Source: Microlunatus soli
GTDB lineage: Bacteria > Actinomycetota > Actinomycetes > Propionibacteriales > Propionibacteriaceae
Assembly (NCBI RefSeq): GCF_900105385.1
Contig: NZ_LT629772.1
Span: 2,170,001 to 2,234,000, forward strand
DNA length: 64,000 bases
Reading direction: 5' to 3'
Part shown: positions 18,681 through 29,365 of the stretch, piece after piece
Numbering within the stretch: position 1 is the stretch's first letter
Layout of the letters: the number at the start of each line of letters is the position of its first letter
Translations under genes and position numbers: made by a program
The notes under the pieces: generated by a model
What the model saw: the letters and a program-made list of their open reading frames with translations, nothing else
What the model was told of the DNA's origin: nothing
Database searches by the model: none

Positions 18681-19556
18681 CTATCCGCCCGACGTGAGCC
18701 GGTCCATCACGGCGATGGTGTCCCGACTCGGTCGTACGGTGTGCACCCGGACTCCCCAGATCCGGTGCTGCGCTGCCCAGCCGGTGAGCGCGGCGGAGGC
18801 GTCGTCGCGTTCCTTTGCCGGACGTGGCGTGCCGTCGTCGGCGGCCAGCAGCGTACCCAGGAAGCGTTTGCGGGACAGCCCCAACAGCAACGGTCGGCCG
18901 AGGGGGTCCAGCACGTCGAGACGTTGCAACAGGTCCCAGTTGTGTTCGCCGGTCTTGGCGAAGCCGAAGCCGGGGTCGAGGATCAGCCGGTCGGCGTCGA
19001 CTCCGGCGGCAACCGCCTGCTCGATCTGCCGGGCCAGTTCGTCTCGGACCTCGGTCGCGACATCCTCGTAGTGCGCCCGGGACTGCATCGTCGCGGAGTG
19101 GCCGCGCCAGTGCATCAGTACGTAGGCACATTCCAGGTCGGCAGCCGTCGGGATCATCGCCGGGTCGGCCTGTCCGCCGGAGATGTCGTTGATCAGGGCC
19201 GCGCCGGCCCCGACCGCCGCACGCGCGACCGCCGCACGCATCGTGTCGACGCTGATCGCCACCGTCCCGGAACGGACCTCGGGGTCTGCGGCCAGTGCGG
19301 TGATCACCGGCAACACCCGGCGCTGTTCCTCCTGCTCGTCCACCCGGACGGCACCGGGTCGGGTCGACTCACCTCCGACGTCGACGATGTCGGCGCCCTC
19401 GGCGATCAACTCCCGGCCGTGCCGGATCGCCGCCTCATGATCGAACCAGTCGCCGCCGTCGGAGAACGAGTCCGGGGTCACGTTGACCACGCCCATCACC
19501 ACCGTGCGGCCCGGCGCCGGCAGTCCCGGAACACTCACGAACCCGCTCACCCGCAC
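18681..19556 (-). CDS. folP: Dihydropteroate synthase
   Basis: 291 residues. DHPS condenses 6-hydroxymethyl-dihydropterin pyrophosphate with p-aminobenzoate and is the sulfonamide target. Motifs: MGVVNVTPDSFSDGG (about 21-35), DVGGESTRPGA (pterin-PP loop), the ISVDTM strand, NDISGG, LDPGFGFAKTGEHN and GLSRKRFLG with the Lys/Arg of the pABA site. It starts at GTG 19556; in-frame GTG codons at 19550 and 19538 are alternatives. It lies downstream of folE but separated by a 770-bp repeat-bearing spacer, so it may have its own promoter. Confidence 0.97.
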   Translation of the reverse strand: MRVSGFVSVPGLPAPGRTVVMGVVNVTPDSFSDGGDWFDHEAAIRHGRELIAEGADIVDVGGESTRPGAVRVDEQEEQRRVLPVITALAADPEVRSGTVAISVDTMRAAVARAAVGAGAALINDISGGQADPAMIPTAADLECAYVLMHWRGHSATMQSRAHYEDVATEVRDELARQIEQAVAAGVDADRLILDPGFGFAKTGEHNWDLLQRLDVLDPLGRPLLLGLSRKRFLGTLLAADDGTPRPAKERDDASAALTGWAAQHRIWGVRVHTVRPSRDTIAVMDRLTSGG

Positions 19557-19813
19557 AGCCTATTGCGCCGGTGCGATATTGCCGCGGGTCCGCCCGCCGA
19601 ACCACGTCGTCAGCAGTTCCCGGCGTACCGATTCGCAGTGTCCGCGCTGCCGACACGCCGTCCTTGGACTCGGCACCTGCGTCGATATCGCCGTCAACAG
19701 GGCCAACATCCGGTCGCAGCACCCCGCGATGACTTTCGGCGCGACGCCCCAGCCTCGTGCCGTTGACCGCCGACGAACCGCTCGGCAACACGGCCGTCGA
19801 GCGGCGCTGGTCG

Positions 19814-19851
19814 GGGCGATCGGGCGATCGGGCGATCGGGCGATCGGGCGA
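19814..19851. repeat. Octamer tandem repeat (GGGCGATC)n
   Basis: Four full copies plus GGGCGA of GGGCGATC. The unit contains GGGCGAT, the reverse complement of the ATCGCCC end of the repeats that follow at 19871-20064, so it may be a local expansion of that core. Confidence 0.8.
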
Positions 19852-19870
19852 GGGACATTTCCCACCACCA

Positions 19871-20064
19871 GTTACCGAATCGCCCGAGGACCCGTCGGCG
19901 GGCTCAGGTGGTCGGCGGGACAGGACATCTCCCAGCACGTGTTACCGAATCGCCCAAGGACTCCGCCCGCCCGGCGAGGGACATCTCCGCACACGCGTTA
20001 CCAAATCGCCCCGAGGACTCCGGCCGGCGAGGGACAACTCCCAGCACGTGTTACCAAATCGCCA
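19871..20064. repeat. Intergenic repeat array C (same core as array A)
   Basis: Four direct copies of the core ending GTTACCRAATCGCCC: 19871-19885, 19937-19955, 19993-20011 and 20046-20063, at 52-70 bp spacing, three of them preceded by ACGTG or ACGCG. They lie in the 769-bp gap 19557-20325 between folE and folP, which holds no supportable gene. The core is the one at 6468-6770, 13 kb away. Confidence 0.8.
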
Positions 20065-20325
20065 TTGGACACGGGCGGGGAAGATATCGCAGCGCCCGCG
20101 GAGTTGTCGCCCTATGGCACCGGCACCGGCACCGGCACCGACACCGACAACGGCAGCGGATCAGGGCACGGCTGGACGCAGCGTGGGGATGGCCGGCGCG
20201 GCAACCCGCAATAACGCGATCTCATCGAGCCCTTGACGAGCGGTTCAGGCGTGGCGCGGCCCGGTTCGAGCCGATGAGATCGCGAATATGCGTGAACGAC
20301 GGATTGGGCAGGTTGCTGGGGCGGC

Positions 20326-21171
20326 TCAATCGGTGATCAGGCTCATCGCCTCGGCGCGGGTGACGGGGTCACGCATGCCACCGCGTACGGCGCTGGTGAC
20401 GGTCTTCGAGCCGGGTTTGCGGACGCCGCGCATCGTCATGCACTGGTGTTCGCATTCGAGGACGACGATCACACCCCGCGGTTGGAGGGTGCTGACCAGT
20501 TCGTCGGCGATCTGGGTGGTCAGCCGTTCCTGCACCTGCGGGCGCTTGGCGTAGACGTCCACCAGCCGGGCCAGCTTGGACAGCCCGGTGATCCGTCCGT
20601 TCTCCCCCGGGATGTAGCCGACATGGGCGACTCCGGTGAACGGCAACAGGTGGTGCTCGCAGACGCTCCACAGCTCGATGTCCTTGACCAGGACGAGTTC
20701 GTCATGCGGCAGGTCGAAGGTCGTCGCCAATGCCTCGGCCGGTTCCTGGTGCAGCCCCGCGAACAGTTCGGCATAGGCCCGCGCGACCCGCTGCGGCGTG
20801 TCCCGCAGCCCGTCCCGGTCGGGATCCTCGCCGATACCGATCAGCACTTCGCGGATTCCCGCCGCGATCCGGTCGGCGTCGAACGGAGCCGCATGCCCGG
20901 GACCGAGCAGTACGCCGTTGGTGCCGGGCCGCTGCACCGGCGCGCCATCCTGCCCGCCTCCGTCGCTGGCACTGCCGTCACCGGCCGGCCCACGGACGCC
21001 GGACTGCCGTCCCTCGATGCCTGCCGGCCGGCCGGCACGACCGGCCCGTACGTCGTTCGGTGCGCCGGTGTCGCTCGATGCGCCGGTGCCGTTCGAGCCA
21101 GCAAACCCGTTGGAGCCTGCAGACCCATTGGAGCCTGCGGACCCGCTGGGTCCCGATGGTGTGCTGTTCAC
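20326..21171 (-). CDS. folE: GTP cyclohydrolase I with a long low-complexity N-terminus
   Basis: 281 residues from GTG 21171, 43 bp after the ftsH stop. The C-terminal ~185 residues are a complete GTP cyclohydrolase I (GTP to 7,8-dihydroneopterin triphosphate): [20 protein letters not shown] with the zinc Cys and His, [21 protein letters not shown], and [16 protein letters not shown] with the second zinc Cys. The first ~95 residues are Gly/Ser/Asn/Ala-rich, including tandem GSAGSNG units, with no domain. The true start could be further in, but no better start codon or ribosome-binding site is seen. It is the first folate gene after ftsH. Confidence 0.93.
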   Translation of the reverse strand: MNSTPSGPSGSAGSNGSAGSNGFAGSNGTGASSDTGAPNDVRAGRAGRPAGIEGRQSGVRGPAGDGSASDGGGQDGAPVQRPGTNGVLLGPGHAAPFDADRIAAGIREVLIGIGEDPDRDGLRDTPQRVARAYAELFAGLHQEPAEALATTFDLPHDELVLVKDIELWSVCEHHLLPFTGVAHVGYIPGENGRITGLSKLARLVDVYAKRPQVQERLTTQIADELVSTLQPRGVIVVLECEHQCMTMRGVRKPGSKTVTSAVRGGMRDPVTRAEAMSLITD

Positions 21172-21214
21172 ACCATCACCGTATCCGTCGCCACCCGCCG
21201 CGGCGGGTCGACGA

Positions 21215-23653
<2,439 letters not shown>

Positions 23654-23776
23654 GACCTGCCTTGGAGATTCCTACGCTGACGTCTGGATCGTGCCTGATT
23701 CATGCCGCCAGTCCAGCGCGGCTCCGCAGGCGGGACGAACCGCCTGTGGTCTGAATCATCAGACCGTACACGGGGC

Positions 23777-23938
23777 TGGGGCGTGTTGCTAACTCTGGGG
23801 CCGTAGCGAACGGCGTCCAGGTATGTGTTGTGGTGCGCCGGAGGAGGTGAGCATGCCGGGGCATGTCATCCGACGCCGGTGCGGCACAACACGTGCCTGG
23901 GCGCCGTGCAGTAGGCCGCAGGGTTAGCAACACGACCC
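23777..23938 (+). ncRNA. Candidate structured RNA or MITE-like element: 160-nt imperfect inverted repeat
   Basis: Arms 23777-23841 and 23876-23938 are complementary over ~62 nt with few interruptions, ending in exact GTGTTGCTAAC / GTTAGCAACAC. The 34-nt loop contains its own hairpin (CATGCC, GG, GGCATG; 23852-23865). Four to five differences between the arms are G-U pairs if the plus strand is transcribed, which favours an RNA read rightwards. A GGAGGAGGTGA followed by ATG 23853 opens a 24-codon frame (to 23927) within it. It lies in the 332-bp spacer between ftsH and hpt. The strand is an inference. Confidence 0.45.
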
Positions 23939-23985
23939 TAAGGCTAGCTTCCGAATCCAAGCCCTCTGATGGGACGAGGCTCCGA

Positions 23986-24537
23986 TCAGCTGTAGATGTG
24001 CGGCGAAAGGGTGCCGACGGAGGTGAGATTGCGGTAACGGCCGTCGTAGTCCAGCCCGTAGCCGACGACGAATTCGTCGGGAATGTCGTAGCCGACCCAG
24101 CGGACGTCGACTTCGCTCTTGGCCGCCTCCGGCTTGCGGAACATCGTCATGATCTCCAGGCTCGCCGGATCCCGGGACCGCAGGTTGCTGATCAGATAGG
24201 ACAACGTCAGACCGGTGTCGATGATGTCCTCGACCACCAACACGTGCCGGTCGGCGATGTTGGTGTTCAGGTCCTTCAAGATCCGTACGACGCCGGACGA
24301 CTGGGTGCCCGAGCCGTAGGACGAGATCGCCATCCAGTCCATCTCGCAGTGGATGGTCAGGGCGCGGGACAGATCGGCCATCACCATCACCGCTCCGCTC
24401 AGGACGCCGACCAACAACAGATCCTTGTCCTTGTACTCCGCGTCGATCTCGGCCGACAGCTCCTTCAGCCGGTCGGCGAGCTGCTCGGGGGTGTACAGAA
24501 CCTGCGTCAGATCGCTGCTGACGTGCGTGTCATCCAC
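23986..24537 (-). CDS. hpt: Hypoxanthine phosphoribosyltransferase
   Basis: 183 residues. Purine salvage enzyme joining hypoxanthine or guanine to PRPP. Signatures: LVGVLSGAVMVMADL, SSYGSGTQSSG and the PRPP motif VLVVEDIIDTGLTL, with the C-terminal DEFVVGYGLDYDGRYRNL. The start at GTG 24537 is supported by TACACT exactly 7 nt upstream (leaderless) and by family length; the frame stays open far upstream but overlaps the divergent methyltransferase. It lies between tilS and ftsH as in other actinobacteria, though extra genes separate it from tilS. Confidence 0.95.
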   Translation of the reverse strand: MDDTHVSSDLTQVLYTPEQLADRLKELSAEIDAEYKDKDLLLVGVLSGAVMVMADLSRALTIHCEMDWMAISSYGSGTQSSGVVRILKDLNTNIADRHVLVVEDIIDTGLTLSYLISNLRSRDPASLEIMTMFRKPEAAKSEVDVRWVGYDIPDEFVVGYGLDYDGRYRNLTSVGTLSPHIYS

Positions 24538-24544
24538 GCTCGGC

Positions 24545-24550
24545 AGTGTA
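24545..24550 (-). promoter_or_regulatory. -10 element of hpt (leaderless)
   Basis: TACACT on the minus strand, 7 nt before the GTG of hpt. Same geometry as several other genes in this window. Confidence 0.45.
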
Positions 24551-24700
24551 GAGGTCGGACACTTCGGTGGGCCACCGCACTCCCCCTGGGGCCCGAGCCC
24601 GTCGAAGAAGCGGCCCTCGCATCGACGAGATGACCAGCCGATCGGGCGAGCAGCTGGCAGCGGGCGCAGAAAATGAACGGCGCCGCTCGCCCGTGCGACG

Positions 24701-24706
24701 TAATCT
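24701..24706 (+). promoter_or_regulatory. -10 element of the divergent methyltransferase (leaderless)
   Basis: TAATCT, 8 nt before GTG 24715. No ribosome-binding site is present. Confidence 0.4.
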
Positions 24707-24714
24707 CGGCGGCT

Positions 24715-25473
24715 GTGAACGACACTGCGTCGGACGATCCCTTCGACGACCCGCGCGTGGCCGCGCTCTACGATCTCGACAATCCGCCGGGCGATGATCA
24801 TGCCCACTTCCGCGCCGTCGCCGATCGGGTCGCGGCTCGCGTCATCGTCGATCTCGGCTGCGGCACCGGAAGCCTGACGGTGTCGCTGGTCGGCGACGGC
24901 CGTACGGTCTACGGCATCGATCCAGCGGCGTCGATGCTGGACGTCGCCCGCACCCGGGCCGGCGGCGACCGGGTGCACTGGCAGCAGGGTGATGCGACGG
25001 CGTTGGCTGCACTGGTCACCGATGGCACTGTCGACCTGGTGACGATGACCGGCAACGTCGCCCAGCACATCATCGGCGCCGCTTGGCCCGAGACCCTCGC
25101 CGCGATCACCCGAGCGCTGCGTCCCGGCGGATTGGTCGCGTTCGAGACCCGCAACCCCGCGGCCCGCGAGTGGGATACCTGGACCCGGGACAACACGTAC
25201 GGCAGTCGGGACACCGCCGAGGGACGGCTGACCGAATGGCTGGACGGCACGACCCTCGACGACGTCGTGGTCAGCTTCACCGCGCACAACGTCTGGGAGT
25301 CGACCGGCGAACACCAGGCTCTGGTCAATCGGCTGCAGTTCCGGACCCGGGACGAGCTGACCCGGGATCTGGAAGCGGCCGAGCTGACGCCGACCATGAT
25401 CAACGGCGGCTGGCACGGCGAACCGGTCACCGACTCGAGCAGGCTGTTCGTCGTCACCGCGACCAAGAGCTGA
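24715..25473 (+). CDS. Class I SAM-dependent methyltransferase
   Basis: 252 residues. Rossmann-type methyltransferase with motif I VIVDLGCGTGSLTV, motif II YGIDPAASMLDVAR, an acidic motif VDLVTMTGNVAQHI and LRPGGLVAFETRNP. Small-molecule methyltransferases of the Methyltransf_11/25 group look like this; the substrate is not predictable. The start at GTG 24715 rests on the -10 box; an ATG at 24673 is in frame without a ribosome-binding site. It is divergent from hpt and inserted between hpt and the tilS side of the core block. Confidence 0.85.
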   Translation: MNDTASDDPFDDPRVAALYDLDNPPGDDHAHFRAVADRVAARVIVDLGCGTGSLTVSLVGDGRTVYGIDPAASMLDVARTRAGGDRVHWQQGDATALAALVTDGTVDLVTMTGNVAQHIIGAAWPETLAAITRALRPGGLVAFETRNPAAREWDTWTRDNTYGSRDTAEGRLTEWLDGTTLDDVVVSFTAHNVWESTGEHQALVNRLQFRTRDELTRDLEAAELTPTMINGGWHGEPVTDSSRLFVVTATKS

Positions 25474-25544
25474 CGTCAGCGCGACAACGGGGAGCCGAGC
25501 GCTCCGGAAGCAGATCACCAGAGTGCCGACGCGTCTGATTCACG

Positions 25545-25904
25545 TCAGCCACGATGCAGGTAGATGATCTGCCAGTTGCCGGCGAGGACCTTGAACAGCA
25601 TGGTGACGTGGTCGGCTCCGGAGCGGGCCGAGCACACTGCCTCCCAACGGCCAGTGCCGACCTTCCACTCGATCTCGGTCAGCGGCACCGCTGCGCTGCT
25701 GGACAGTTCGTTCGGCACAACGTTCCGCCCGCTGAATTGGCGTCCGCCCGACCAGAGGGTGACCGATTCGCAGAGCAACTCTGCAAGGTCGGCGGATGAC
25801 GCCTCCAGGGCGTCGGTCAGCGCGATGATGAAGGTGTCGAGTTCACGCGCAGTCTCCTGACGGGCATCGATCGTGATCGGATCTCCCGTCCTGATCGGCC
25901 GCAG
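25545..25904 (-). pseudogene. Frame-shifted C-terminal part of the SET protein (post-SET strand plus NTF2-like domain)
   Basis: This frame has no usable start codon (no ATG, GTG or TTG near 25900). Its first residues, ALRPIRTGDPITIDA, are the strand that normally follows NHSxxPN in SET domains (ALRDIxxGEEITxDY). The rest (ELDTFIIALTDALEASSADL to NWQIIYLHR) resembles an NTF2/SnoaL-like alpha+beta domain. It therefore continues the SET reading frame at 25912-26169, interrupted by a one-base shift at a run of six C (25917-25922). It may be a true mutation, a programmed shift or a sequencing error. The gene ends 72 bp from the convergent methyltransferase. Confidence 0.65.
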
Positions 25905-25911
25905 TGCAACA

Positions 25912-26169
25912 TCACACCCCCCGGTCGAAGTCCTGGTAACAGGACGGATCGTCCGAGTGATTGACGAAACGAGCCGGCGGCGGATACAGGTACCGTCGGC
26001 CGCCGTAGCTGTGGACGAACAGCTCTTCCCCGCCGGGCAGATCGTCATAGTCCGTGTCCGTCAGCGGCTGCAGCTCGTAGCGGATCACCACGTCACCGGG
26101 TGCGAAGTCGCGACTGGCGTAGATCCCGGTTCCGGCGAGATCGCCCGCCCCCACGGTGACGCCATCCAT
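25912..26169 (-). CDS. SET-domain protein, N-terminal part (frameshifted)
   Basis: 85 residues from ATG 26169: GTGIYASRDFAPGDVVIRYE and ARFVNHSDDPSC are the SET-domain SAM-binding elements (GxG and NHS motifs). SET proteins transfer methyl groups to lysine. The stop at 25912 comes just after the NHS motif, before the ITxD strand, which is found in another frame downstream, so the gene is broken or shifted. The start is supported by TACACT 6 nt before the ATG (leaderless); the frame extends to 26253. It is divergent from the PNPOx-like gene. Confidence 0.7.
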   Translation of the reverse strand: MDGVTVGAGDLAGTGIYASRDFAPGDVVIRYELQPLTDTDYDDLPGGEELFVHSYGGRRYLYPPPARFVNHSDDPSCYQDFDRGV

Positions 26170-26316
26170 CGGCGTAGTGTAGGCCCGATCCTGACATTCG
26201 CCGCTGAGCGACGTTCCCACATCCCCGGCACCCGTATGGTGAGGAACGGACAACAGCGGCTGGACGGACCCAAACGCGGAACGCTCCCGCCGCCAGCTAC
26301 CGGCACGGGAGGTCCG

Positions 26317-26811
26317 ATGACGGCAGAGCAGACGGCGTCGTGGCAGGAGTTCAGCGAGATCGCGGCGGCGCTGAACTACTTCGTCCTGGCCACCGCGGAC
26401 GGGGACGGTACGCCGTGGGCGACGCCGGCGTACTTCCGCAGCGACGATGCGGGTGATCTGTATTGGGTGTCATCGCCGGACAGCCGGCATTCGCTCAACA
26501 TCGCCGCCCGCGCAGCGGTCTCGGCCACGATCTTCGACTCGACGGTCCCGATCGGCGGCGCCCGAGCCGGCTATGTCACCGGGCAGGCTGGACGGGTCGA
26601 CGACGACGAGATCCCGACCGCCTTGGCGATCCTCAACCGCGGCATGGTCGACGACCGGCTCCTGGTCGACGCCGATGTGCGAGGTGACGGTGGACTGCGG
26701 ATCTATCGGCTCCGGGTCCAGCAGCGTTGGATCCTGGTCCCCGGTCGTGACCCCCGGACCAGCAGCCCGATCGACGGCCGTCTCCCGGTCGATCCACCTC
26801 CGCGGGCCTGA
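26317..26811 (+). CDS. Pyridoxamine 5'-phosphate oxidase-like (FMN-binding split barrel) protein
   Basis: 164 residues. Split-barrel fold: ALNYFVLATADGDGTPWATPAYF (strands 1-2), DLYWVSSPDSRHSLNI and SATIFDSTVPIGGARAGYVTGQAG. Relatives bind FMN or F420 and reduce or oxidise small molecules; some only bind heme or flavin. A good ribosome-binding site (GGGAGG, 26307-26312) precedes ATG 26317. It sits alone, convergent with tilS. Substrate unknown. Confidence 0.82.
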   Translation: MTAEQTASWQEFSEIAAALNYFVLATADGDGTPWATPAYFRSDDAGDLYWVSSPDSRHSLNIAARAAVSATIFDSTVPIGGARAGYVTGQAGRVDDDEIPTALAILNRGMVDDRLLVDADVRGDGGLRIYRLRVQQRWILVPGRDPRTSSPIDGRLPVDPPPRA

Positions 26812-26845
26812 TCATCAGGAATGCGGGGAAGTCAGGGCTGGCTAC

Positions 26846-28018
26846 TCACAGCCCGGACTTCCCCACAACCCGCAGTTCGCCGGCGATGCGGCGGACGGCG
26901 ATGCCGCGCACCTGCACCTCCTGTTGGCCGTGCCAGTCGGTGATCAACGCCTCGACGGCGCGGACGTGGGCATACGGCACCTCGGCCGCGCCGCCGTCGG
27001 TCAGCCAGCGCTTGATCACCCGGGTACGGAGTGCGGCATCGGCGTCGGCGAGGGGTGCGCAGGACAGGGCCGGCTGCCCGGGTCGGCGAGCCGCGTCGGC
27101 GTCCGGGTCGGCACCCGCGATTCGACCTGCGTCGGCGCTGGAGTCCCGATCCTTCGACGAGCCCAGGCCGCCCGACGAGCCCAGGACTCCCGACGAGCCC
27201 AGGACCCCCGGGAGTTCGGCGGACCGCTCGGTCGCGCGCGGATCGCGATCCTGCGGCGAGTTCGCGACCTCGGACGGGATCAGGACCCGGGCGTACAGGT
27301 CGCCGGCCAGCCGGTCCAGCAGGTCGGCATCGGCGCGGGCCAGGTCGGCGGTGCGGGCCAACGCTTCGGGGATGCCCGGGCCGAGTTCGTCGGCCAGCAA
27401 CGGCAGCAGCCGCGCGCGGATCCGGGAACGGGTGAAGCGCGGGTCGCTGTTGTGCGGGTCGTCCCACACCTGCAGCCCGAGCTCGGCACACGCCGTACGG
27501 GTCCGGTCCCGACGCAACCACAGCAGCGGCCGCAGCCGGCGGCCGGATCGCACCGCCATCCCGGCCAACGACCGCGAACCCGACCCCCGCAGCAACCCGA
27601 GCAGCACCGTCTCGGCCTGATCGTCCAGGGTGTGCCCGAGGACCAGGTCGGCGCCCCGTGCTGCCGCCGCGGCATCGAGCACCGCATACCGGGCGGCCCG
27701 GGCGTCGCCCTCGGGTCCGGCCGGACGGCCTGCCGGTGCCACCTCGACCCGTTCGATCACCACGTCGCTGTAGCCCATCGCCCGTAGTTGCTCGGCAACC
27801 GTTGCGGCCCGTTCGGCCGAACCGTCCTGCAGTCCGTGATCGACGGTGACGGCGGCGTACGGCAGGTCGCGTTCGGCGCCGACATGGGCCACGGCGTGGG
27901 CCAGGGCCAGCGAGTCGGCACCACCGGAGACCGCCGCCACCATCGCACCGGTGGCGTGGCCTCGGACGGCCTGGACGATCTCCAGCGTTGCCGGGCCGAG
28001 CGCTTTACGAGCCATCAT
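26846..28018 (-). CDS. tilS: tRNA(Ile)-lysidine synthetase
   Basis: 390 residues. TilS converts C34 of the AUA-reading tRNA-Ile to lysidine. N-terminal N-type ATP-pyrophosphatase domain with the P-loop AAVSGGADSLAL near residue 30, then VDHGLQDGSAE, GHTLDDQAETVLLGLLRGSGSRSLAGM and RSRIRARLLPLL. A non-conserved linker after about residue 255 contains three LGSS units encoded by an 18-bp tandem repeat (27150-27203) related to the intergenic repeats around it. The short C-terminal domain is present. The ATG overlaps no neighbour; the metalloprotease lies 52 bp upstream. Confidence 0.95.
   Translation of the reverse strand: MMARKALGPATLEIVQAVRGHATGAMVAAVSGGADSLALAHAVAHVGAERDLPYAAVTVDHGLQDGSAERAATVAEQLRAMGYSDVVIERVEVAPAGRPAGPEGDARAARYAVLDAAAAARGADLVLGHTLDDQAETVLLGLLRGSGSRSLAGMAVRSGRRLRPLLWLRRDRTRTACAELGLQVWDDPHNSDPRFTRSRIRARLLPLLADELGPGIPEALARTADLARADADLLDRLAGDLYARVLIPSEVANSPQDRDPRATERSAELPGVLGSSGVLGSSGGLGSSKDRDSSADAGRIAGADPDADAARRPGQPALSCAPLADADAALRTRVIKRWLTDGGAAEVPYAHVRAVEALITDWHGQQEVQVRGIAVRRIAGELRVVGKSGL
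27150..27203. repeat. In-frame 18-bp tandem repeat inside tilS
   Basis: Three 18-bp units at 27150-27167, 27168-27185 and 27186-27203. The first, TCCTTCGACGAGCCCAGG, is nearly identical to the dispersed intergenic repeat (TCCTTCGACAGGCTCAGG). On the coding strand the units give repeated Leu-Gly-Ser-Ser. Confidence 0.75.
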
Positions 28019-28038
28019 TCATTCGAGGTCGGAGTGCG

Positions 28039-28058
28039 GTCCTTCGACAGGCTCAGGA
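28039..28058 (-). repeat. Dispersed stem-loop repeat D, copy after the metalloprotease gene
   Basis: On the minus strand TCCTGAGCCTGTCGAAGGA begins 13 bp past the metalloprotease stop. It is the same element, in the same orientation to the upstream gene, as at 34289 and 35380. It may act as a terminator or mRNA 3' end. Confidence 0.7.
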
Positions 28059-28070
28059 GCCCGGCTGGGA

Positions 28071-29150
28071 TCAGGACTGCTGGGTGTCGTGGTGGACGCG
28101 GTCGACCCAGAGTTGCGGGTCGGCGATCTCGGCCGGCGTGGGCAGGGTCTTCGGCCCGATCCAGACGCGGTTGAAGCCGTCCATGCCGACGGCGTCGATG
28201 ACGTGGTTGCAGAATTTGGCGCCGTCCCTGTACTGCCGCATCTTGGCGTCCAGCCCGAGCAGCTTGCGGACGATCCGATCCAGTCCCTGGGACTGGCGGC
28301 GGACGTTGAACCGCTTCCGGATGGTCTCCACCGACGGCACCACGTCGGGACCGACGCTGTCCATCACGACATCGGCGTGGCCCTCCAGCAGGCTCATCAC
28401 CGCGGTGATCCGTTCGACGGTCGCGCGCTGCGCCGGGGTCTGCACCAGATCGACGATGGAGAGGTCGCGGCCATTGCGGACGGCGTCGCCGACCTGGCCG
28501 ACGGCGTTCTTGATCATGTCCAGCAGCGCACCCGGATCGAGGTCGGTGCCCTCGACGATCTCGTTGACCTGCTCGTTGAGGTATTCCCGCAACCACGGTA
28601 CGGCGGTGAACTGGACGCGATGGGTCTCCTCGTGCAGGCACACCCAGAGCCGGAAGTCGGCGGTGTCCAGCTTGAGCTCGCGTTCGACCATCACCACATT
28701 GGGCGCGACCAGCAACAGCCGACCACCCGGTTCCCCCGGCGCACCGGGATAGAAGGGATCGAACTGGCCGAGGATCTTGGGTGCCAGATAGCTGAGCAGC
28801 GCACCGACCTCGGCGCCACTGACCCGGGAGCCGACGGCCTGCATCTGGGCACCGCCGCGACCGGCGGCGATCTTCTCGTTCGCCTTCACAGCAAGGGGTT
28901 CCATCACGACCCGGAAGGCGTCGGCATTGGCCTGGATCCAGCCCGGCCGATCGACCACCAGCACCGGAGCAGTGGCACTCGGCACGGTCAGACCGGTGAC
29001 GTCCTGGACGTAGGACTCGGCCCGTTGGGCGGCATCGCGCAACTCCGAGACCGCCGACAGGGCGCCCTCCATGGAGATCTCCGGACCGGGCTTGACCAGC
29101 TTGCGGGCGGTCTTCACTGCGACATTCCAGTCGACCATGGCAGTGCTCAT
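28071..29150 (-). CDS. Zinc-dependent metalloprotease (DUF2342 family)
   Basis: 359 residues. It belongs to the actinobacterial family once labelled F420-biosynthesis-associated, now zinc metalloproteases. The zincin motif HEETH lies at 173-177, and a candidate downstream ligand is in LLEGHADVV. There is no signal peptide, so it is probably cytosolic. In many actinobacteria it stands between dacB and tilS; here tilS follows directly while dacB is displaced by an inserted glycosyltransferase. Natural substrate unknown. Confidence 0.88.
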   Translation of the reverse strand: MSTAMVDWNVAVKTARKLVKPGPEISMEGALSAVSELRDAAQRAESYVQDVTGLTVPSATAPVLVVDRPGWIQANADAFRVVMEPLAVKANEKIAAGRGGAQMQAVGSRVSGAEVGALLSYLAPKILGQFDPFYPGAPGEPGGRLLLVAPNVVMVERELKLDTADFRLWVCLHEETHRVQFTAVPWLREYLNEQVNEIVEGTDLDPGALLDMIKNAVGQVGDAVRNGRDLSIVDLVQTPAQRATVERITAVMSLLEGHADVVMDSVGPDVVPSVETIRKRFNVRRQSQGLDRIVRKLLGLDAKMRQYRDGAKFCNHVIDAVGMDGFNRVWIGPKTLPTPAEIADPQLWVDRVHHDTQQS

Positions 29151-29365
29151 GACCGAACTCTATGCGCCCCGTGGGGCCGTGACACAGGGTCCGTTCCCTG
29201 ATCACTCCCTCAAAACCTGCCGTCGGCGGAGTTGTCGAGGAGTTCACCGGGACCGGCCCGAGGCCGCGGCCCAGCCCTTACGATGAGGCGTTGTGATCGC
29301 GCCCGCCCGACGCGGCACACGACGGGGATCGGGTACGGGGCATCGGGCACGGGGGAACAGCACAC

